Below are positions 8,562 through 17,399 of a stretch of DNA of 64,000 nucleotides, in pieces (the stretch's first letter is position 1; each line of letters begins with the position of its first letter). The DNA is from Uliginosibacterium sp. 31-16 (GTDB taxonomy: Bacteria; Pseudomonadota; Gammaproteobacteria; Burkholderiales; Rhodocyclaceae): NCBI RefSeq assembly GCF_030730865.1, contig NZ_JAVALZ010000002.1, positions 248,001-312,000 on the forward strand, read 5' to 3'. A program made the position numbers and the translations under genes. The notes under the pieces were generated by a model, which saw only the letters and a list, made by a program, of their open reading frames with translations, was not told the origin of the DNA and searched no databases.

Positions 8562-9452
8562 TCACGGCGAGTCCGCCGAACCCTGCAAAACCTGAATGAG
8601 CAAGCTCATCGTGGCCTCGTCCGGGTCGCTGCTGCGGCATACGAGCGAGAGCTCATAGTCAGGTAGTTCCAGCGCGATCGGCCAGACTTCACTATCACCC
8701 TTCAACTGGCGGGTTTCGGTTTCGGGCACCACGGCAATGCCGGCGAAGCCTTGTTCAAGCAGGTCAAGCAGGATCTCCACGTCCGAACTGTAAAGGGCAA
8801 TGTTCGGCTGCAGGCCGGCTTCGTGAAAAGCCTTGAGCAGGCGCTCGTAACTGCCAACACCGATAGAGCGGCGCAACAGGAGCAAGGGGTGCATGCCAAG
8901 TTCGGCGAGTGACAATGCTCGCCGCTCTGTCCCGAGCATTCCTGCCGGCACCACCGCCACTGTCTTGCAGGTATTCAGGCGGTGGATGTGAAAGTTTTCC
9001 GGATGCGATGGCGCCTGCATCAGCGCGGCATCCAGCTGCCGCGCCTGGAGCAGGTATTCGAGATAGCTCGAATCACCGACGATGAGACCGATCTGCCGTC
9101 CGGGAAAAGCTGTGCGTAGCGCCGGGAAATTTGACAGCCAGAAATTCCGCCCGGTGGGTGACAGCCCCAGTCTCAGGGTCGGGCCGTCCTGCGAGGCCAG
9201 GCGCACCACCTCATCGCGCGCCTCCTCGACCGAACGCAGGATCTCGCGCGCACGTCGGTAAAAGAGTTGCCCTGCCTCGGTCAGTTGCAGCGTCCGCCCT
9301 TTGCGCAAGAACAGCGCACAGCCCAGTTCGAGTTCAAGCTCACGCAAGCGCTGGCTCAGCGGCGGCTGGGCCATGTGCAGCACGGCGGCCGCCCGGCTGA
9401 CCTGCCCTTCCTCGGCAATCGTGCAGAAGTAACGCAAGCGCTTGAGATCCAT
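8562..9452 (-). CDS. LysR-family transcriptional regulator
   Basis: 296 aa from the Met of MDLKRLRYF. The reading frame extends nine codons further upstream, but this start fits the family. The N-terminal winged helix-turn-helix (FCTIAEEGQVSRAAAVLHMAQPPLSQRLREL) is textbook LysR, followed by the periplasmic-binding-protein-like effector domain beginning near residue 90. It is transcribed divergently from the DUF554 gene at 9629, the usual arrangement for a LysR regulator and its target. The effector is unknown. Confidence 0.9.
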   Translation of the reverse strand: MDLKRLRYFCTIAEEGQVSRAAAVLHMAQPPLSQRLRELELELGCALFLRKGRTLQLTEAGQLFYRRAREILRSVEEARDEVVRLASQDGPTLRLGLSPTGRNFWLSNFPALRTAFPGRQIGLIVGDSSYLEYLLQARQLDAALMQAPSHPENFHIHRLNTCKTVAVVPAGMLGTERRALSLAELGMHPLLLLRRSIGVGSYERLLKAFHEAGLQPNIALYSSDVEILLDLLEQGFAGIAVVPETETRQLKGDSEVWPIALELPDYELSLVCRSSDPDEATMSLLIQVLQGSADSP

Positions 9453-9628
9453 ACCGGCCACCTTGTATATCAAAAACAATCAATTAGAAATCAAAACGAT
9501 ATTTCACTCGAAGCTCTGGCAAGGATAGCATTTCGTATTCATATCAAAACAGCACACTTTAATCTCGAAGCGCCGCTTCCCCCGGGTCGCTCGGCATGCG
9601 CTGCGGCTGTACTGGACAAGGAATTGGC

Positions 9629-10345
9629 ATGTTGGGACCGTGGATCAATAGTGCGGCACTGCTGGCAGGTGGTGGTCTGGGTGCGGCGCTGAGCCAGCGG
9701 GTACCGAAACGCGTGCGAGACGCCCTGCCGCTGAGCTGCGGCATCATCTCGGCCGCCGTCGGCGCGGTAATGATGAACAAGGCGCACACGATTCCAGCCA
9801 TCTCGCTGGCCCTGCTCACCGGCGCCCTAATTGGCGAACTGCTGTTTCTGGAGCGCAGACTGGAACAGGCCATCGGCTGGCTGCAGCAGAAGGCGCAACG
9901 CTTCATTCCCACCGAAAGCAATGACCTCGGCGCCAACAGCTTCGTGCTCAAGTACGTCACGATCCTGGTGCTGTTCTGTGTCAGCGGCATGGGGATCTTC
10001 GGCGCGATGCACGAAGGCATGAGCGGCAATGCCAATATCCTGCTCACGAAATCGGTGCTGGACCTGTTCACCGCGGCCATCTTCGCCACCGAGCTGGGGT
10101 TCTCGGTCGTGCTGATCGCCGTGCCGCAGATCCTGATCCAGAGCGCACTGTTCTTCAGCGGCGCGCTGCTGATTCCGCTCATTTCGCCGACGATGCAGGC
10201 CGATTTTTCTGCCTGTGGCGGCATCATCATGCTGGCAACCGGCCTGCGGATCTGTGGCATCAAGATCTTCCCGATCGTCAACATGCTGCCCGCCCTCCTG
10301 CTGGTGATGCCCTTCTCGGCCCTGTGGCTGTATTGTCTGGGTTAG
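9629..10345 (+). CDS. DUF554 family membrane protein
   Basis: 238 aa. The start at MLGPWINSAALL is chosen because AAGGAA lies six bases upstream; the open frame begins earlier at 9596. There are about seven hydrophobic segments, including a glycine-rich first helix (LLAGGGLGAAL) and LATGLRICGIKIFPIVNMLPALLLV near the end, which is characteristic of DUF554 (YdfK-like) proteins. The function of the family is not established; small-molecule transport is often guessed. The divergent LysR gene is its likely regulator. Confidence 0.85.
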   Translation: MLGPWINSAALLAGGGLGAALSQRVPKRVRDALPLSCGIISAAVGAVMMNKAHTIPAISLALLTGALIGELLFLERRLEQAIGWLQQKAQRFIPTESNDLGANSFVLKYVTILVLFCVSGMGIFGAMHEGMSGNANILLTKSVLDLFTAAIFATELGFSVVLIAVPQILIQSALFFSGALLIPLISPTMQADFSACGGIIMLATGLRICGIKIFPIVNMLPALLLVMPFSALWLYCLG

Positions 10346-10352
10346 ATCAGCC

Positions 10353-10460
10353 TGAAGAGCCGCGCCGGACAAGGCTTTTGAAGCCCCCTTCAGCAAGAGC
10401 CGCCAGCAGCTTGACGTCTGGCGGCGACTGCCTGAAGAAGCCCGCCGGATGCGGCTCTTC
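10353..10460. repeat. family A palindromic repeat, two arms
   Basis: Begins GAAGAGCCGCGCCGGACAAG and ends CTGAAGAAGCCCGCCGGATG then CGGCTCTTC, the clearest two-arm copy in the window. It sits in the convergent gap between DUF554 and the PL1 lyase. Confidence 0.75.
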
Positions 10461-10495
10461 AAAGAGCACCTCTGCGCTTGCCGGACACATCCAAT

Positions 10496-10527
10496 AAAAA
10501 AGCCTCCGGAACACGGAGGCTTTTTGC
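10496..10527. terminator. bidirectional rho-independent terminator
   Basis: AAAAAA-GCCTCCG-GAACA-CGGAGGC-TTTTT: a perfect 7-bp stem with an A-tract on one side and a T-tract on the other. It serves the convergent DUF554 (+) and PL1 lyase (-) genes. Confidence 0.85.
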
Positions 10528-10580
10528 TTTACAAACACCCACCATCACGACGGGCATGGACAGGTCATCCAGCGTCAGAC

Positions 10581-12803
10581 TTACTGCGTAAGGCTGACAC
10601 CACTGAACACACTGGAGGTCGTGACCGAGCTGGTACCGAAGGTGCCGGACGAACCAGCCAAGCCGACGTAGACCTCGGTGGCCAGCGGCGTGGCCGTGAA
10701 ATCCTTCGAAGGCTGGTCAACCCAGGTCAATCCATCATACGAGTAAGAAACCTGCATGACCTGGCCGGTGCGCTGCATCTTCATCCACAGCGGTGCTGCA
10801 GCCGTGGGCAGGCTGGGAACGTTCACAATGGCCGTGTTGCCGGCACTGCCACAGACGACATCGCGGAAGTTGGTGCGAAGGCTCTTGCTGCCCCGCAACA
10901 TCATGCTGTAGTACAGCGAGCGCGGATTGGCGTCGTTGCGCAGCATGATGCCTGCCACGATGTTGCCACTGTTCAGCGTTGCCGGCACTTCCATCGATTC
11001 CAGTTGGGCGACCAGCGTGAAGTTGCCGCTCACCTTCTTGTACGCCAGCGTCAGGCCGTCACCCGCTCCTGCCAGCGAGCCAGCAGACACCAGGGTGTAT
11101 TTGCCGGCACTGTAGGAAGCGCCCACCGTGACAGGCAACTCGGTCGTATCACGCAGGAAACCATACACGGCCGGGAAAGGTGTGCCGTTGGCGATGCCGG
11201 AATCCAGCGAACTCCACTCGGCCGGGCACACGTTGGTTGCCGGAGGAGCCGGCAGAATGGGGCCTGGCGCCGCTGCACCCGCTGGCGCATCAATCGCCAG
11301 CCTGCCTGCGCCGGCATTTGCATCGACGTGCGTGCGCAATGCTGCGGCCGATGGCGCCGGAGCATAAGCGTAAGTCGGCGTCCAGCCCAGCACGTTGGTG
11401 TAGGCGGCCAGCGTGAAGCCCTTCGTGGCTGCTTCCGATTGAGCGTCGGACCAGCGGGCATCAAGCGCAGCCTTGGCCGCAGCTTCAAGCTCGGTCGAGG
11501 CCGGTGTGCCGTTGAACCATGAGCCCACGTCCTTGAACTGGTAACCGTTCAGGTTGGAGATCACCCGGCTGGCGGAGGCCTTGCTACCGGTAATATCGAA
11601 AGCATTGGTCCCAGACAGAATGCGTGATTCCGCACCCATGCCGATGTAATACAACATCGGATAGACAGCGTCGTCAGTATTGCCGCTGTAGTAGTTGTTG
11701 TAGACGTGGATCTTGCCAAAGCGTGCACGCGGCGAGCGCTGGACGGAATCACGGTAGCGGTTGTAGCTGAAGGTCAGGCGATTGACGTCCCGCTCCTTGA
11801 AGCCATTCGAGTCGCCCGAACCACCGACCATGCTGGTCTTGTCGTGGTTCTTGAACTCGGTGTACGACACCGTTACATAGTCCGCGCCGTCTTCGATGTC
11901 GAGCAGGCCGTCGTGGCGCTGTACCGGCAGGGTCACGCCATTGATGGTCAGCACTTCCGTATCGAGGTTCTTGCCGTCGCTCAGCGTGCAGTGATCAATC
12001 CAGATCTGCTTCGCCGTGCCCAGCGAAATCGCGTCGTAGCGCGCATTCCACTCCGGATGGTCGCCATCCTGGTAGGCGGTCGCCAGATCGGTCGGCGCTT
12101 CGAATTCCATGTTGCGCACGATCACGTTGTTCACCGCACTGATCGCCAGATAACCGTCGATCAGCTTGGCATCCTTGCCCACGCCGATGATGCTTGTATT
12201 TGACGGCACCGGAAACTGGATCTGCGCTTTTTGCAGGTTCATGACCGTGGTGCGGCCAGACGACAGGTCGGCAATCTTTGCTTTCGTGGCAATCGCAGCC
12301 GCGTCACCCAAGGCCACCTTGGCGTCCAGATCTGCCATATAGGCCTTATCCAGACTCTGGATGTACAGATCCCAGTCCCACTTCGCTGCATTGGCCGACA
12401 GGCTGCGGTAGTACGCCAGATCGGCCTTGCTGCCATTGCCCAGATCGGTGCCGTAGATGCTGCCTGAGACGTAGATGATCTTCGGCTCGCTCTTGGCCGC
12501 CGTCTGATTCGTCAGATAGGTCGGACTGCTCGTATTGGCCAGCGCAGCCAGCAGTTCGGCGCGATTCGTCACCTTGTAGATATTCGTTGCTGGCGCCAGG
12601 GCGCCACCAGTCGTACCTGTCCCCTGGCTGGCCCAGCCACTGACTTCGCTGACTACGGCGATTGTGGGCTCCGGTGCAGTCGGAGTCGGCTCGCTGCTGC
12701 TACTGCCGCCGCCGCCACCGCCACAAGCGGATAGCAGCCCCGCCAGAGAAAGCGAAAGGACAACGGGCGCCAGACGATGCCTGGCCAGATCTGAAATTGA
12801 CAT
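10581..12803 (-). CDS. pectate lyase, PL1 family, lipoprotein with C-terminal accessory domain
   Basis: 740 aa, predicted lipoprotein (lipobox LLSAC followed by a Gly/Ser run), so probably displayed on the outer membrane. AAGGAAGAG precedes the ATG. The PL1 beta-helix spans about residues 50-420, with IWIDHCTLSDG, HDGLLDIEDGADYVTVSY (calcium-binding Asp region) and RSPRARFGKIHVYNNYY (the catalytic Arg region). From about 540 to the end there is a jelly-roll-like domain (GDGLTLAYKKVSGNFTLVAQ, MLRNDANPRSLYYSMML, WMKMQRTGQVMQVSYSYDG) of the DUF1349/laminin-G-like kind, probably for polysaccharide contact. It cleaves polygalacturonate by beta-elimination. It is transcribed divergently from the chemoreceptor gene. 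Confidence 0.9.
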   Translation of the reverse strand: MSISDLARHRLAPVVLSLSLAGLLSACGGGGGGSSSSEPTPTAPEPTIAVVSEVSGWASQGTGTTGGALAPATNIYKVTNRAELLAALANTSSPTYLTNQTAAKSEPKIIYVSGSIYGTDLGNGSKADLAYYRSLSANAAKWDWDLYIQSLDKAYMADLDAKVALGDAAAIATKAKIADLSSGRTTVMNLQKAQIQFPVPSNTSIIGVGKDAKLIDGYLAISAVNNVIVRNMEFEAPTDLATAYQDGDHPEWNARYDAISLGTAKQIWIDHCTLSDGKNLDTEVLTINGVTLPVQRHDGLLDIEDGADYVTVSYTEFKNHDKTSMVGGSGDSNGFKERDVNRLTFSYNRYRDSVQRSPRARFGKIHVYNNYYSGNTDDAVYPMLYYIGMGAESRILSGTNAFDITGSKASASRVISNLNGYQFKDVGSWFNGTPASTELEAAAKAALDARWSDAQSEAATKGFTLAAYTNVLGWTPTYAYAPAPSAAALRTHVDANAGAGRLAIDAPAGAAAPGPILPAPPATNVCPAEWSSLDSGIANGTPFPAVYGFLRDTTELPVTVGASYSAGKYTLVSAGSLAGAGDGLTLAYKKVSGNFTLVAQLESMEVPATLNSGNIVAGIMLRNDANPRSLYYSMMLRGSKSLRTNFRDVVCGSAGNTAIVNVPSLPTAAAPLWMKMQRTGQVMQVSYSYDGLTWVDQPSKDFTATPLATEVYVGLAGSSGTFGTSSVTTSSVFSGVSLTQ

Positions 12804-13244
12804 GCTCTTCCTTTGTTTGAACTGCCGCTGTATTCAGGCTTGCACAGCAACCGGGTCAAGCGGCAAAGCAAGCACACCGCGGACGACTCACGCACGGCAT
12901 ATCAGCCTCGTCGATGACAGTCTTCTGCGACTGACCGGCCATCTGCTGTGTCATCGGGCAATGCGGCTCATGCCCGACTCCCTGGTGGCAGGAGCATAGG
13001 CACGCCATACCCTTCCGTCTTGTACAAAAACGACATTCACCACCACTGAATGTGCACGTCACGTTCCGGCTGACCAGCATCCGCCGCCACCCCCGAGGGC
13101 AGAGCTCTCCGCAAAGGCCCGTTTTTTTCTTCTAAAGAATGTTCATGCCAAATCCGAAATACCTTTCTGTACCTGATCGAAGGCCGAACGCAGATTCCGC
13201 CGCAGGTGTCGCCACACAAACCCGTTGTCGTCAGGAGGGGCCGG
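12804..13244. other. intergenic region between PL1 lyase and chemoreceptor
   Basis: A 441-base divergent promoter region. Apart from the ribosome binding site AGGAGG at 13233-13238 for the chemoreceptor and AAGGAAGAG for the lyase, I see no gene or clear operator. Confidence 0.5.
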
Positions 13245-15320
13245 ATGAATGCTTACCGTACGCTGAGAGGGCTGGCTTCAGCCGGTGTATTGCTGGTTTT
13301 GCTGGTCGGGGTTCTCGGGTTTTCCGGTGCTTCTCCGGCGCTGATGTCTGCCCTGGCAATCGCGGCGGCGCTGATCCTCGGCTATGCCGCGTATCTTGCC
13401 CAACGCAGCTTTCTCGCACCCCTGCAGCAGCTGGCGGAAGATCTGGGCCGATCTGCAGGGCAACATGACTTTGCTGCGCCCGCGGCACTGGCCGGCGACG
13501 GGGAGGCGGCACGACTTTCCGGATTGCATCGGGAGCTGGTCGGCTTTGTCGCGACCTCGCTTGGCGAGCTGCACGAGAATGCCGAGCGCTTGCTGGAGAT
13601 AGCCGAGGAAGCCGGGGTTGCTTCGCGCCGCGTGACCCGCAACTCCCGCCTGCAGAGCGAAGCGGCGTCGAACATGGCGGCGGCGGTGGAGGAAATGAGC
13701 GTCAGCATTTCGATGGCAGCCGAGCAGGTTGCCACCGCCCGGGAGCATACCGGCCAGTCCGCCGAGATCGCGCGGGACAGTGCGACGGACATTCTGGCAA
13801 CAGTGGACGGCATCACGCGGGTTTCCGGCTTCGTGACCGAGGCCACAGGGCATATCCGCAGCCTGAGCGATGACTGCGACAGCATTGCCGGCATGGCCGG
13901 GATGATCCGGGAAATTGCCGACCAGACCAATCTGCTGGCGCTCAATGCGGCCATCGAGGCGGCACGGGCCGGCGAGCAGGGGCGCGGCTTCGCGGTGGTG
14001 GCGGATGAAGTGCGCAAGCTGGCCGAGCGCACGACCCATGCCACGCAGGAGATTGGTTCGCTGGTGCAACGCATGCTGCAGCACGCTCACCATGCGGTGG
14101 ATGGCATGGCGCAAACCGGCAAGGCGGTGGACGAAGGCGTGGTCAGTGCGCAGCGGGCGGGGAATTCGATGCAACGCATCCAGCATGAATGCAGCTCGGC
14201 GGCGAGTCTGGTGGCGGAAATCGCGTCCCTGATCCAGGAGCAGCGCGAGGCAAGCGGCGCGGTTGCCCGCAACATTGAACAGGTTGCCCAGATGAGCGAG
14301 CAGAACTCGCTTGCCACCAATTCAACCACTGATGCGCTGACGCGTCTGAGCACCCAGGGCCGGCAGATTGGCGACGTGGTCGGGCGCTTCAATCTCGGCT
14401 CGGCGGGCGGCGGACGTATCGTTCTGCGCCTGGCAGACATTCATGGCACGGACCATCCGGCCGTGCGGGCCGAACAGGTCATCGCGGAGTTGCTGCAGGA
14501 GCGCAGCAACGGACGCATCACGCTGAAGGTGCATGCCGAAGGTGCGCTGGGCACGGAAAAAGAGGTGTCCGAGCAGATCCGCGCCGGCAACATCGACATG
14601 ATGCGAGTGAACATGTCCTCGCTGAACAAGGATTGCCCACTCACCGTGGTGCCCACCCTGCCCTTCCTGTTCCGCGACATCGAGCATCTGCACAAGGCCA
14701 TGGATGGAGCGCCGGGCGACTCGATCCTCGCTGCGTGCGAGGCTGCCGGCCTGATCGGCCTGGCGTTCTACGACAGTGGCGCACGCTCGATCTACGCAAC
14801 GAAACCGGTACGCAGCCTGGCCGACATGCACGAGATGAAACTGCGCGTGATGCAGTCCGATCTGTGGGTAGCCGTGGCGCGTGCGATGGGAGCCATCGCC
14901 ACGCCGATGCCGATGGACGAGATCATCGCCGGCTTCAAGACCGGCCTGATCGACGGTGCGGAAAACAACATTCCAACCTTTGACAGCTACAAGCAGTACG
15001 AAGCCTTCAAGTATTTCTCGCACACCGAACACGCGATGGTGCCGGAGATCATCGTGTTCTCGAAAGCGCGCTGGCAGAAACTGAGTGCTGAAGATCAGCA
15101 GCTGATCCGCGCTGCAGCAAGGGATTCAGTGCCCCGCATGCGCGGATACTGGCAGGAGCGGGAGCAGAGCGCCCGCAAACGTGCGATGGATGCCGGTACG
15201 CAGTTCATCACGGATGTCGACAAAGCTGCGTTCCAGCGTGCGATGCCCAAAGTTTACGCCCAGTTCGTCACCAGCCCCGAGCAGAAGGCGCTGCTGCGCG
15301 CGATTCAGGAACTGCATTGA
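13245..15320 (+). CDS. methyl-accepting chemotaxis protein fused to a C-terminal DctP-like solute-binding domain
   Basis: 691 aa from the ATG at 13245, preceded by AGGAGG; the frame extends to 13206 but that start has no such site. Two hydrophobic helices (about 8-28 and 32-54) are joined by only a few residues, so there is no periplasmic sensor. A HAMP-like linker and a full MCP signalling domain follow, with the hairpin tip [20 protein letters not shown] near residue 222. After about residue 385 comes a complete DctP-like domain (about 300 aa): [48 protein letters not shown]. It is closely similar to the two free DctP proteins in the window. By the positive-inside logic of MCPs this domain would be cytoplasmic, where DctP receptors never normally work. 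No signal peptide lies between the domains. Confidence 0.9.
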   Translation: MNAYRTLRGLASAGVLLVLLVGVLGFSGASPALMSALAIAAALILGYAAYLAQRSFLAPLQQLAEDLGRSAGQHDFAAPAALAGDGEAARLSGLHRELVGFVATSLGELHENAERLLEIAEEAGVASRRVTRNSRLQSEAASNMAAAVEEMSVSISMAAEQVATAREHTGQSAEIARDSATDILATVDGITRVSGFVTEATGHIRSLSDDCDSIAGMAGMIREIADQTNLLALNAAIEAARAGEQGRGFAVVADEVRKLAERTTHATQEIGSLVQRMLQHAHHAVDGMAQTGKAVDEGVVSAQRAGNSMQRIQHECSSAASLVAEIASLIQEQREASGAVARNIEQVAQMSEQNSLATNSTTDALTRLSTQGRQIGDVVGRFNLGSAGGGRIVLRLADIHGTDHPAVRAEQVIAELLQERSNGRITLKVHAEGALGTEKEVSEQIRAGNIDMMRVNMSSLNKDCPLTVVPTLPFLFRDIEHLHKAMDGAPGDSILAACEAAGLIGLAFYDSGARSIYATKPVRSLADMHEMKLRVMQSDLWVAVARAMGAIATPMPMDEIIAGFKTGLIDGAENNIPTFDSYKQYEAFKYFSHTEHAMVPEIIVFSKARWQKLSAEDQQLIRAAARDSVPRMRGYWQEREQSARKRAMDAGTQFITDVDKAAFQRAMPKVYAQFVTSPEQKALLRAIQELH

Positions 15321-15895
15321 AGCCGGCAGCGGCACCCTGAACGCGCTTCCTGAATAGAACAGGGCAGAACAGACTCACCGCCAGCGTGCTGCCGGGGAAA
15401 GAATGCTGACGTACAGACTTGCGCGAGGCCGCGTCTGGCGTTGCTTCCGGAGCAACATGCCGCAAGAGGCTTTGGCAGCCTTACTCTCCGCCCACCATGC
15501 CTGAAGAAGCCCGCCACTGGCGTGGTTGCAGAGGCTGCCGGCCCACCAACAGCCAGTCCGCGCATTTGAGTCCGCACACCCATGCGCCAAGCGGCAAGGA
15601 GCCGTCCTCCTGTTTGCATGCCTGGCAGATTGAGAAATGAACTGAACAGCCCTCCCCCCGCAAGACAAATAAGCTCACGACGCTCGCGTAAGCCTCTCGC
15701 GACTCCAGGGCAGGCGACACCCCATTCCAGCTGATTTCTCATCAGTCGGCCTCGCACGGCCACGCAAGCACGAAACACTTTTTCTCACGGAATTCACCTT
15801 TGTTTTCAAGAGTTTCCGCGCTTTCACCTAGAGTTTTCCAGACGCAAGGCGTTTCCCTCTCCCCTTCCTCCTGGAAATTCAACAGAAAGATCTTG
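15321..15895. other. intergenic region with a family A repeat arm
   Basis: A 575-base gap. It contains one family A arm near 15500-15540 (CCTGAAGAAGCCCGCCACTG) and the leader of the next gene (AGAAAGA before the ATG at 15896). Open frames here have no recognisable protein. Confidence 0.5.
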
Positions 15896-16882
15896 ATGAA
15901 ACTCACATGGCGATTTTCTGCCCTTACCCTTTTCACCCTCATCCTGTCATGGTCCGCAGCAGGCAATGCTGCCGTCAATCTGGTCGTATCCGATCAGCAG
16001 ACACCCGATCATCCGGTTGTGCGCAGTCTGGAGTTTTTCGGCCAGCGGCTGACGCAAGCCACTCGCGGTGATCTCACCGTTACGGTAAAAGCCAGCGGCT
16101 CGACAGGCAGCGAGCAGGACGCGATACAGGCTTTGCAAAACGGCAACCAGGCCCTTGCCCGTCTCAATCTTGGCGCACTCAGCGAACAGTCATCTGCTGC
16201 CACCCTGGCCAGCCTGCCCTATCTGTTCCGCTCAAGCGACCATATGTGGAAAGTGCTCAAGGGAGACTTCGGCAAGCGCCTGGATCGGGAGCTGGAGCAG
16301 AAAGGCCTGATTCGCCTGGCGTATTTCGAAAGCGCTCCGCGCAATTTCTATTGCATGAAACCGATCCGCTCGCAGGCAGATTTTGCAGGTCGCAAGATCC
16401 GGGTCCTGCCGTCCCGCGTGTTTGAAGACCTGATCCGGAATCTGGGTGGCACACCTGTGCCTTTGCCCTTCAACAAGATCCCGGAAGCATTACGTGCCGG
16501 CGCACTGGATTGCGTGGATGGCGGCACCGTGAATTTCGTCGCGGCCGACCATCACAAGATCACCCCCTGGCTGATGCAGGACGAGCACCTGCTGCTGCCT
16601 GAAGTGCTTCTGATCTCGAAGAAAACCTGGAGCTCGCTGAGCACCGCACAGCAGAATGCCATCCGTCAAAGCGCACAAGAAGCAACAGCTCACATGACCA
16701 AGCTGTGGGCAGATCAGGAAAACAATGCGCTTGTAGCGGCAAAGAAGGCCGGCGTAAGCGTGATTCCTCGCGCACAAATCTCGATGACCGGCATCGAAGC
16801 GCAGGCAATCAAGACCTACAACAAGTACATCAAGAGTTCTCAGGATCTTGAAACGATTGTGCGGATCATGGCGGTAAAGTAA
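15896..16882 (+). CDS. TRAP-type solute-binding protein, DctP family (orphan)
   Basis: 328 aa with a signal peptide (MKLTWRFSALTLFTLILSW, cleavage after GNAA). The open frame starts at 15800, but the ATG at 15896 follows AGAAAGA and begins the signal peptide. DctP landmarks: PYLFRSSDHMWKVLKGDFGK, YFESAPRNFY, KIRVLPSRVFEDL with the ligand-binding Arg. Where the sister proteins have DGAENNIP, this one has DCVDGGTVNF, so the ligand pocket has diverged. No DctQ or DctM gene is adjacent. It probably binds a carboxylate in the periplasm and may feed a distant permease or a receptor. Confidence 0.88.
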   Translation: MKLTWRFSALTLFTLILSWSAAGNAAVNLVVSDQQTPDHPVVRSLEFFGQRLTQATRGDLTVTVKASGSTGSEQDAIQALQNGNQALARLNLGALSEQSSAATLASLPYLFRSSDHMWKVLKGDFGKRLDRELEQKGLIRLAYFESAPRNFYCMKPIRSQADFAGRKIRVLPSRVFEDLIRNLGGTPVPLPFNKIPEALRAGALDCVDGGTVNFVAADHHKITPWLMQDEHLLLPEVLLISKKTWSSLSTAQQNAIRQSAQEATAHMTKLWADQENNALVAAKKAGVSVIPRAQISMTGIEAQAIKTYNKYIKSSQDLETIVRIMAVK

Positions 16883-16915
16883 TCGGGCCAACACAGCACT
16901 GACTCAAACCCCGCT

Positions 16916-16955
16916 CCCGTCAGGGAATCACCGCCGGCAAACCGCCCCTGACGGG
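16916..16955 (+). terminator. hairpin after DctP gene
   Basis: CCCGTCAGGG and CCCCTGACGGG can pair around a 19-base loop, 33 bases after the stop. No long T-run follows. The remainder of the gap to 17399 has only weak family A-like pieces (around 16975-17060) and no gene. Confidence 0.5.
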
Positions 16956-17399
16956 CATCTTCGGGCTACATGCTTGAAGATGGCCGTCAAATAAGGCTTG
17001 CGAAGGACCTTGCCTGCAGAGCGTGATTAGACGCGGTTTGGCGGCAAGATGGAATACCCTGAAAGACATCCGTCGGTTTGTTCTCGGACCATGCTACAGA
17101 CACACTTTCCGCCAGCATCGGCCCCACAAATTCCTGCATAGCAGCTCCTTTTGTGTGCGCCGGTTTTGATGCTCGTCAACCCCGCGTATTCATAATGCAT
17201 TGCGCGAATTTAGCTAGGAAAGCCTGCCTCTCGATCTGGCACGGATTTCAAGCCATACGGGCCGCTGGAAACCCTGTTTTTCACCCTGACGAGGCCAACA
17301 AAAGATATGCTGTGCGCGCTTCATTAATTCGGGGAAAAAGCTGCGTCTGCCGTCTGCGCTGCATGCCCTGCCATTCCTTACAGGAGCTCGACAAGCATC

